A DNA stretch of 64,000 nucleotides from Astropecten irregularis (taxonomy: Eukaryota > Echinodermata > Asteroidea > Paxillosida > Astropectinidae), in contig OZ020244.1 of NCBI GenBank assembly GCA_963971285.1, positions 16,988,001 through 17,052,000 of the forward strand, given 5' to 3'. Under the pieces are notes generated by a model that did no database searches, was not told where the DNA came from, and worked only from the letters and a program-made list of their open reading frames with translations. The position numbers and the translations under genes were made by a program. Shown here one piece after another: positions 1 through 8,191 of the stretch. Numbering within the stretch: the first letter of the stretch is position 1; every line of letters starts with the position of its first letter.

Positions 1-174
1 GTATTTCTTAAGCCTTTTCAACATTATTTTTGATCTTTAAAAGATCAAAATTGTTTTTGGTCATTGGTTTTACTCTTTTCTGGATAAATACAGCATTTCA
101 GGCGGATAGGTTAATCTTTGATTATTTCTGTTTTGGTTTCCTTAATTCCTACCAAAGTATGATAGTACCTTTAA
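1..174 (+). mobile_element. TTAA-type MITE family M1, right part, cut by window edge
   Basis: This is the right half of the most abundant repeat in the window. It contains the internal hairpin around TTAAAAGATCAAA and the right terminal inverted repeat ACCAAAGTATGATAGTACCT followed by TTAA at 171-174. It ends only 26 bp before the splice acceptor of the TIMP gene A last exon. Confidence 0.85.
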
Positions 175-200
175 TGCAATAACCATTTATTCAACAACAG

Positions 201-428
201 ATTGAAACCTGTTCCAGTCCAGAATGCAGTACAGACCTAGCACCCACCACATGTGCCTACTTCCCTCCTGAAGATGACGATGATGACCAGTTAGGTTACC
301 AGTCCGATGATTGCACTGCCAAGTACCAACAGTGTTACCCTAGAGACAAGAAGTCCAATAAGTGTAAGTGGACGAGCAGTAAAGACAGCCGGTCTTGTAG
401 CAGAAAGAAAACAAGAGGAAATGCCTAG
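201..428 (+). CDS. TIMP: TIMP-like gene A, terminal exon only (C-terminal domain)
   Basis: This is the last coding exon of a TIMP-family gene whose earlier exons lie to the left of the window. The acceptor CAACAACAG precedes 201 and the exon opens in phase 0, as do the last exons of genes B, C and D. It encodes 75 residues starting IETCSSPEC and ending in TAG at 426-428. It has seven cysteines: ETC, PEC, TTC, DDC, QQC, NKC and RSC. The NKCKW motif corresponds to the SCAWY region of vertebrate TIMPs, which usually have five cysteines in this exon. A run of five Asp separates the first three cysteines from the rest, and the tail SRKKTRGNA is basic. The product should be a secreted extracellular protein. 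Metalloproteinase inhibition cannot be judged because the N-terminal inhibitory domain is missing here. The family call rests on the shared exon phase and cysteine order with the complete neighbours. Confidence 0.82.
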   Translation: METCSSPECSTDLAPTTCAYFPPEDDDDDQLGYQSDDCTAKYQQCYPRDKKSNKCKWTSSKDSRSCSRKKTRGNA

Positions 429-787
429 AACGGCCTGAGCATTGGAATCTGGCACCGGGGGACTATAGCATAAAACTTGATCTTGGTGCACACTGGAGTC
501 GATTTCATGAAATACTTTTACTAATCTAAAACTTTCAATGGCTTTTCACACAACAAGCTCTCAACCTGGGTATACCTCAACCCGGGGAAAATTCCATTAC
601 ATTCAAGTTCAATCCAGCGTCGGTTCACAACAGTCTCTCGCGAACCTTCTAATTCTCATGTAGAGACTGAGTTTCAACCCGGGTTTCGACACAGGGTTGA
701 ACATTTTCCATTGTGAATTGCCGCTAATTTTCAACCCTGCGTCATTTCCTGAGATTTTTCTATTGTGAACAGCCCTAATTAGTTATC

Positions 788-793
788 AATAAA
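788..793 (+). other. Candidate polyadenylation signal of TIMP gene A
   Basis: AATAAA lies 360 bp after the gene A stop codon, on the same strand. It coincides with the left edge of an inverted-repeat element (about 793-1000), so the transposon may have settled at or supplied the 3' end. Confidence 0.45.
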
Positions 794-1000
794 GTGGAAT
801 GCCTCAATAACAAACACTGCTATATATAATTATACTGAACAGTCGGGTAAATCAAACATCAGCCTTGGCTCCCAACTTATGTGGTCCAAAACAAATCGAA
901 AACATACTATGTTGTTGTTCAAATTGCTCTAATGAAAGGCCACTATGGACAATTTCTGTGGATCCCGCCGTATTTGTTATAGCGGCGTTCCACCGTATTA
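793..1000. mobile_element. Inverted-repeat element with TTATAGCGGCGTTCCAC ends
   Basis: The left end (AGTGGAATGCCTCAATAACA) is imperfectly complementary to the right end (TTGTTATAGCGGCGTTCCAC). A better preserved copy lies at 54521-54710 and a fragment at about 9645-9700. It is non-coding; the ORF across it on the - strand is accidental. Confidence 0.6.
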
Positions 1001-1380
1001 CCATATTGATGTGTATTACTTTGTAGCATGAACCTTGATTCGCATTTAAGATTAACCTTAGTGGTTCATGGAATCGAACACAGATCCTCAAGAACAACCC
1101 TGTCACCTGTTTTGGACAAAACACTCAACCAGATTTATTCACTGTTTTCTATTAGAAAAAAAAACTGTTAAAAAGACAGATCGAGTGTCTAGAAACAAAT
1201 CAAGTAAAACAAATCAGCTTAACCATGGAGCAAACTGGTAGCTGGAACTGCTTAGTGTGTGTGTCCTAAGGTTTGCCTTTTCCATCTTTGTAGAAAGTAT
1301 AGTGAAGTTTGATATTCAGAGTGAAGTATTTATAATTACATTTCTGTTTAACATTTTGTCCTCAAAATGAAAAATGGTTT

Positions 1381-1911
1381 GGCACCGGGTTGAGATCCCT
1401 ACCAGGGCAGATTTCGACCCGGTCAGGACATCCTACCTGGGTTGGCTCGGGGTTGAAACTTTTTTAAAGGTAGTATCATACTTTGGTAAGAAACCAAAAC
1501 AGGAATGTTCATATATTTACATATAACTTACAGGGTATGAAGATGGTGGTGGTAGAAACATACCGTTACTATTTTTCTGTCTGAAATGGTGTATTTATCC
1601 AGACATTAGTAAAACAACGACCGAAAAACTTTTTGATCTTTTAAAAGATCAAAAACAAAAGAGAAAAGACTTAAGAAATACTGTGGCTGTTTTTCACTGT
1701 TTTCTCAAAAAGTGGGCAACGTATAGGACTGAAATTTTCACAGATGACTGTTACTGTATCTGTCGTGATATTTTTGCCCATGAATCTGTATTTCTTTGAT
1801 AAAAACCAAAGTATGATAATACCTTTAAGTGTGAAAAGGGTTGGAAAAAACTTGGGTTTCAATCCCATTCCAACCTGAGATTTTGAATAGTGTGAAAAGC
1901 CCTATTAAAAG
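1381..1911. mobile_element. MITE family M2 copy split by an M1 MITE
   Basis: Both outer parts match a GC-rich inverted-repeat family (intact copies at 21982-22279 and 42433-42770) with blocks such as CGGGGTTGAA and GTGTGAAAAGGGTTG. The M1 element at 1464-1828 separates the two blocks that are adjacent in the copy at 21982-22279. M1 therefore inserted into M2. Confidence 0.7.
1464..1828 (+). mobile_element. TTAA-type MITE M1, full length
   Basis: Full copy of about 365 bp flanked by TTAA at both ends. Left terminus AGGTAGTATCATACTTTGGT; right terminus is its near-perfect reverse complement. An internal palindrome around TTTTAAAAGATC is shared by the family. It has no coding capacity, as expected of a non-autonomous element. 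TTAA target duplication is the signature of piggyBac-type transposition. Confidence 0.9.
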
Positions 1912-2491
1912 TAGTGTAAAGAAGCTGTATTCCAAACTGCTGACACTGGTGTTCTACCAGCCGCCCAGTATTATCTTGGCAGTGTCCCAAAATGTCAATC
2001 ACCTTTTTTTGGATTGCATAAAAACCATCAAACCACAAAAATTAAGATCATACAGGGACTTGTATGATTCAAGGAGGATATGTTTTTTTTTTTTTTTTTT
2101 TTTTAAATATCATATCATCAAATATACCCCACAGGAACTAAACGGATTCATATTCCTTGTGGATTATAGAAATAGATTAATGATTCTTAAATTGAATCCA
2201 TTTTCACCTCCAAATTATGTCTGTGGCTTTTTAACAAATAGATGAGTATTTTTATTGTTATTTTATGAAAATGTGTAAAATAGGATTTGTTAAACAATTT
2301 GCTTTGAATTTTGGGTGCTTTTAATTTTCTGACTGCATAATATGTGGGGGTAAAGAAGACAATGTACCTTCTGTTTGCTGAACACTTTTTTACAGAAATA
2401 TGTTATTGCCTTATAAAAATAATATTTAGGAAGAAAAGGACTTGAGTCAATAAAAAAAGATGTAGTAAAGAATTGCAATCAATGTGTGGAA

Positions 2492-4286
2492 ATCTCAGAC
2501 ATGTCTTTATGATCATCTCAGACATGTCTTTGTGATCATCTCAGACATGTACCTTGTGATCATCTCAGACCTGTCTTTGTGATCATCGCAGACATGTCTT
2601 TGTGATCATCTCAGACATGTCTTTGTGATCATCTCAGACATGTCTTTGTGATCATCTCAGACATGTCTTTGTGATCATCTCAGACATGTCTTTGTGATCA
2701 TCTCAGACCTGTCTTTGTGATCATCGCAGACATGTCTTTGTGATCATCTCAGACATGTCTTTGTGATCATCTCAGACATGTCTTTGTGATCATCTCAGAC
2801 CTGTCTTTGTGAATATCGCAGACATGTCTTTGTGATCATCTCAGACATGTCTTTGTGATCATCTCAGACCTGTCTTTATGATCATCGCAGACATGTCTTT
2901 ATGATCATCTCAGACATGTCTTTGTGATCATCTCAAACCTGTCTTTATGATCATCTCAAACCTGTCTTTGTGATCATCTCAAACCTGTCTTTATGATCAT
3001 CTCAAACCTGTCTTTATGATCATCTCAAACCTGTCTTTATGATCATCTCAAACCTGTCTTTATGATCATCTCAGACCTGTCTTTATGATCATCTCAAACC
3101 TGTCTTTGTGATCATCTCAGACATGTCTTTGTGATCATCTCAGACCTGTCTTTATGATCATCGCAGACATGTCTTTGTGATCATTGCAGACATGTCTTTA
3201 TGATCATCTCAGACCTGTCTTTATGATCATCTCAGACCTGTCTTTATGATCATCTCAGACCTGTCTTTATGATCATCGCAGACATGTCTTTGTGATCATC
3301 TCAGACATGTCTTTGTGATCATCTCAGACCTGTCTTTGTGATCATCTCAGACCTGTCTTTGTGATCATCTCAGACCTGTCTTTGTGATCATCTCAGACCT
3401 GTCTTTGTGATCGGACATGTCTTTGTGATCATCTCAGACCTGTCTTTGTGATCATCTCAAACCTGTCTTTGTGATCGAACATGTCTTTGTGATCATCTCA
3501 GACCTGTCTTTGTGATCGGACATGTCTTTGTGATCATCTCAAACCTGTCTTTGTGATCGGACATGTCTTTGTGATCATCTCAGACCTGTCTTTGTGATCA
3601 TCTCAGATATGTCTTTGTGATCATCTCAGACCTGTCTTTGTGATCATCTCAGACAAGTCTTTGTGATCATCTCAGACATGTCTTTGTGATCATCTCAGAC
3701 CTATCTTTGTGATCATCTCAGACCTGTCTTTATGATCATCTCAGACAAGTCTTTGTGATCATCTCAGACCTGTCTTTATGATCATCTCAAACATGTCCAT
3801 TGTGATCATCTCAGACCTGTTTTTATGATCATCTCAGACAAGTCTTTATGATCATCTCAGACCTGTCCTGTGATCATCTCAGACCTGTCTTTGTGATCAT
3901 CTCAGATATGTCTTTGTGATCATCTCAGACCTGTCTTTGTGATCATCTCAAACCTGTCTTTGTGATCATCTCAGATATGTCTTTGTGATCATCTCAGACC
4001 TGTCTTTGTGATCATCTCAGATATGTCTTTGTGATCATCTCAGACCTGTCTTTGTGATCATCTCAGACAAGTCTTTGTGATCATCTCAGACATGTCTTTG
4101 TGATCATCTCAGATATGTCTTTGTGATCATCTCAGACCTGTCTTTGTGATCATCTCAGATATGTCTTTGTGATCATCTCAGACCTGTCTTTGTGATCGAA
4201 CATGTCTTTGTGATCATCTCAGACCTGTCTTTGTGATCATCTCAGATATGTCTTTATGATCATACCAGATATGTCTTTGTGATCGG
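2492..4286 (+). repeat. Minisatellite, 23-bp unit, about 78 copies
   Basis: An uninterrupted tandem array of about 1.8 kb with a 23-bp period. Each unit contains the core AGACATGTCT (or AGACCTGTCT, AAACCTGTCT, AGATATGTCT variants) followed by TTGTGATCATCTC. Several shortened units fuse TGTGATC directly to GGACATGTC or GAACATGTC, showing internal deletions by unequal exchange. Variants are interspersed, with a Gly-like block of AAACCTGTCT units around 2930-3110. It lies between TIMP genes A and B and carries no ORF. Confidence 0.97.
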
Positions 4287-4308
4287 CGAATCGGTTTTCA
4301 TGTAATAT

Positions 4309-4500
4309 TTATTCGTACTTTACTTTCGCACTTCTTATTTCGTCGCACTTCTCGTTAGGTCTCAACATTACGACTAATGTCTCCTGATGATGACTAGAGC
4401 AGGCTAGTGGAAACATTGAGACATGAACTTGTACCACTTCAATTTCAACACTGTGAAGTTGTGAACAGTATATGCACGTATCACTTTGTATTTCCATGAA
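4309..4500. repeat. Dispersed repeat carrying a hammerhead-like motif, copy 1
   Basis: Shares the blocks TTCGTACTTTACTTTCGCAC and GGTCTCAACATTACGACTA with copies near 16285 and 16555. The + strand at 4379-4422 reads GTCTC, CTGATGA (4384-4390), a GACTAG/CTAGTG hairpin, GGAAACATT and GAGAC. That is the order of a type I hammerhead ribozyme, although one stem II pair and the stem III sequence look decayed. Confidence 0.6.
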
Positions 4501-5525
4501 GGAAGGAAGCGACAGTTTTACTGAACAGAAAAAGTTTCAAGCTTATTAGGCTACTTGGCATCACTTTCCAACATTGCAGAAACAAATGTTGTGAACTAAA
4601 AAGAAGTGGTAGAAGAAGAAGAAGAAGGAAAAAAGAAGGAAATTCTCATCAAAGACTTTCAAAGATCAGAAGAGGATCCTCTTAATTGGGATGACTCCTC
4701 AGCTTCCTGTCATCACCTCTATCTAAGACATCATTCCACCATCTCAAGAGTCTATTTCTGGCATTCCAAGAAAGTGGTGTGTACGACTTTGATGAAACAT
4801 ATAAACAACATACACAAAAAGCATATGACATCATCGGTACTCAGTACTGGCTTATGGGTGTGTGGCCTCAGTACCAGGAATGATCACTGAGTCCACACAA
4901 AAGTTTAGATAGAGAGTAAAGTAACCCTGTATGAAAGCCCAAGACCAACTGGACGATGTTGGATTACTACCAACAATAGGTTCCATTTCAAACCCTTCTG
5001 GCTAACTTGGCTATGCAGAAATGAGACACTGAGGTAGGCCCACTCAATCCCTCTGGCAACATCAAACCAGAACCTCCAAGACAGTGAACTTAATCTTCTT
5101 AGACCAGACAATAAAGTTTCCAGGATGACTAGGCCATTTCAAGTTATGACAGACTATAAACAATGACATCACGTCATGCTTTTGCCTTGCCAAGTTGAAA
5201 AGCAAACTTCTTTTTTTTTTTGTCAATTTGTTATGAAAAATGATTCTCTGAAAACAGACATGTAGGTTAATGTTGTTGTATTTGATATAAATGTAAATCA
5301 ATTAAGTAAAGAGTGTGTTTTTTTTCTTCAAATGTTCTGCCACTTCATTCAGAATACATAAAGACAGGAGAAACAAAAGTTATCATCATCATATTGGCAT
5401 TTAGTAACCAAACTGCAATATATGTATCCACAATATAAAGAAAATACCAAACTGTGAGTTTAAGTAAGGAGCTTAAAAAATGAATTTGGGAAATTTAGAT
5501 TCCAGTGATCAAAAGACTCAAAGCT

Positions 5526-5915
5526 TTAAAGGTAATATCATACTTTGGTTTTTGTCAAATAAATACAGATTCATGGGCAAAAATATCAAGACAGATACAG
5601 TAACAGTCATCTGTGAAAATTTCAGTTCCATAAAGCGCCCACTTTTTGAGAAAATAGTGAAAAACGGACACAGTATTTCTTAAGTCTTTTCTCTTTTACT
5701 TTTGATCTTTAAAAGAACAAAAATAATTTTGGTCACTGGTCTTACTCTTTTCTGGATAAATACATCTTTTCAGGCAGAAAATGTTAACAGTAAGTTTCTA
5801 CTATCACCATCTTTATATCCTGTAAGTTACAGGTAAAAAAAAAATGAATCTGTGAAGATTTTTGTTTTGGTATGCTACCAAAGTATATGACATATACTAC
5901 CTAAAGACAGATCTT
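5526..5915 (+). mobile_element. TTAA-type MITE M1
   Basis: Left end TTAAAGGTAATATCATACTT after TTAA is intact; the right end (about 5870-5915) is degenerate. The middle has the family's TTGATCTTTAAAAGAACAA hairpin. Confidence 0.8.
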
Positions 5916-6290
5916 CTCATTTCACTTTCACATTTACAGTAAAACATATTTCATTGGTGGGGAAACTAGACCCACCAATTGAAGTTACATATGGTTTACA
6001 TCAGAAGAACAGAAACGGCACATTCCCATGCATTCTTCTCATATGGAGTGTTTCTGTAGTTGATCCAAGCATCATGATCCTACATGGTCTCCACTGTGAG
6101 ACTTCCGTTTCACTTTCTCTTGTCAACATTCTGTTGTTGCTGCACCTGCTTGCTGCAAGTGCTGTTGGACTTGACATTGTAACATACATTTAGCAAAATG
6201 CCACACCAGAAACACATTGATGGGAAAATGGACAGCAAACAACTTTTTAAGTGTTGTTTGTTTGCTAAGTTGTTTGTTTGTTTAATTAAG

Positions 6291-6643
6291 TTCAAGGTAC
6301 AGTACAGAATTGGTAACATATACCTAAACAGAAATGTTAACAGTTTAATTTTCAGGATATGAAGATGGTACTGATAGAAACACACCGTTAAAATATTTCT
6401 GCCTGAAATGGTTTATTTATCCAGAAATTAGTAAAACAAAGACCGAAAACAGTTTTGATCTCGAGGGGGGGGGGGGGGGGTGAGATCAAAACTCCTGTGA
6501 ATAGATTTGAAAATACCATGAGTGTTTTCTACAGTTTCCAATGAAGATGATATGAGCTTAAAATTTCACAGTTTGCTTTTATTCCATGACAAATCAAACT
6601 ATGAACAGTCTACAGCTGTTTTGTCACGTTTACCAATCCTACA
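6291..6643. mobile_element. Degenerate M1-related MITE
   Basis: Family blocks GAAATGTTAACAG, GGATATGAAGATGGT, CTGCCTGAAATGG and TTTATCCAGAAATTAG are present. Both ends have decayed. A run of about 18 G interrupts the central GATCTC hairpin. Confidence 0.65.
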
Positions 6644-7891
6644 GGCTATGCCTTTAAACATGATGCTAATTGTCAAATGGAACTTAGGAAAGGACATTCT
6701 GTCTGTTTGGCCACAGAAGTAGATTCGTGGGTTCGGGAGGTTAGGGAAAGGAAGACTAAATAGCTTTCATGAAACAGGAGACAGCTAAGCAACAAGGGGA
6801 TTCATTTCTGAGGAGCTGCAGTCAGCTCCCATGAGTGCTGCGGCATAATCGCCAACAATTACTGATACATTGAGGAAACTGGCCAATTTTGGTTTTTTAA
6901 CCCCCAGATGGAAAACCACACAAACCGCACAAACCACCAAACTCAAAGGGGGGCGTCATCGACCCCACCACCTATACTGTAAAGAGTGTGAACATGCACC
7001 TACCACCAGGATGCTATGGTTTGGAACACTGCCAACACGACAGCCAAATAATTCTACCAATGATTGGTCACGCACTTGTGACAATTTATCGTCTGTAAAA
7101 TGGGGTTCAAGACATTGTCAGGGGAGCGCGATAACAAAAAAAAGAAGGCGTGTTCTTGGCCTTCCTTAACTTTCAAAAGATTTCAAAGAAAGAGCTTTGA
7201 GATCGATGATACTGAGAAGACTATCAATTTCTCTTCTTACGCACTGCTAATGACCCATAACCCGCATTCCATGTTGGCAATGAACAGTCAAATAACTGAT
7301 TTATCTTTTAGGGTGAGATCAACGTTGCATTCCCAGAAAATCTGTTTTCCGAACCTCTACCATCTGTCGCCAATGAAATTAATTGGTTCTTAAAAAACAA
7401 TTTAACCAATGTATTACTCATTTGGCTTAGGATGCTTGAGAGGCGATGTTAAATTAAAAATTGCACAGCACTGACGATTTCAATAAAACGATGCCGAAAA
7501 ACTTAATGAAACCTGTCACTTCTGACACTGAAAAAATGGGCTGGTTAATTAATTTTAATTGCTTTGAGGATCAGTTATCATAGTTTTGCCAGTCTTTGAA
7601 GGATAATTTACCTCTTTGGATAGAGGGTGTAAGAATGGAAGGGACAATGGCAGGATGCTAAAAGTATGACACCAGTTGGCACAACATGAAATGAACCGAA
7701 CCTTTGTGGAGTGACAAAGGTGACATGACGGAATGCCATGGGCAAAAAAACTCAGTGCAAGAACCTTGGTTTTAACTTTAAGTGCAAATTCCTGGAGTGC
7801 AGGATTTCATCATGGGCTTGCCAGAAAAAAACAGTATAGCATTCATACAAACCCCAATGAGTAAAACCTCCAGGCATCATCACCAGAAAAG

Positions 7892-7899
7892 TATTTAAG
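7892..7899 (+). promoter_or_regulatory. TATA-like box of TIMP gene B
   Basis: TATTTAAG lies 164 bp before the gene B ATG, giving a predicted transcription start near 7920. Genes C and D have a TATA box in the same relation to their first coding exon. Confidence 0.5.
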
Positions 7900-7928
7900 A
7901 GAACACAGACATTTCACCGAGCAACATA

Positions 7929-7958
7929 ATGTTCTGTGGAGCACACCAGATCAGCTGA
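7929..7958 (+). promoter_or_regulatory. Short upstream ORF in the gene B leader
   Basis: An ATG at 7929 opens a nine-codon frame closed by TGA at 7956-7958, before and out of frame with the TIMP start at 8056. Genes C and D have short upstream ORFs at similar places. Confidence 0.4.
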
Positions 7959-8055
7959 AAGACTCTTTCTCGCACACAGTACTGGTTTAAAGATTTACAC
8001 ACCCTTAAAGACAACAGACTGTGATTCGATTAGGCAAACAGGTGGAACAACCAGT

Positions 8056-8191
8056 ATGGGACCACAGGGGGTGTACAGGTACCTCTCTTGCTTCCTAGTG
8101 TATGCAATTGTAGGACTGGCTGTTCCTACGGTCTTTGGCTGTGGATGCCAGCCAACTCATCCACAACAGCAGTTCTGCAATGCAGATGCGG
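8056..8191 (+). CDS. TIMP: TIMP B exon 1: signal peptide and Cys-X-Cys N-terminus
   Basis: Starts at ATG 8056 and ends at the donor G|GTAAGT, phase 1. It encodes the signal peptide, CGCQPTHPQQQFC and NADA. The same break point after the third cysteine is seen in genes C and D. Confidence 0.88.

Larger units (their letters stand above)
429..7880 (+). other. Intergenic stretch between TIMP genes A and B
   Basis: No exon could be supported here. It holds the gene A 3' region, the MITE remnants near 530-775 and 1381-1911, the 23-bp minisatellite, a hammerhead-like repeat near 4379 and M1 MITEs at 5526-5915 and about 6291-6643. About 4500-5500 and 6650-7880 show only low-complexity or unrecognised sequence, including a G homopolymer near 6464-6481. 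Confidence 0.6.

Noticed and set aside
2492..4286. CRISPR-like array
   Set aside because: The 23-bp units are contiguous with no unique spacers, and the context is a eukaryotic intron-rich genome. It is a minisatellite.
7936..8055. Longer start for TIMP B
   Set aside because: The frame is open upstream, but position 7936 is GTG and there is no in-frame ATG before 8056. Starting at 8056 gives a proper signal peptide ending exactly before Cys1.
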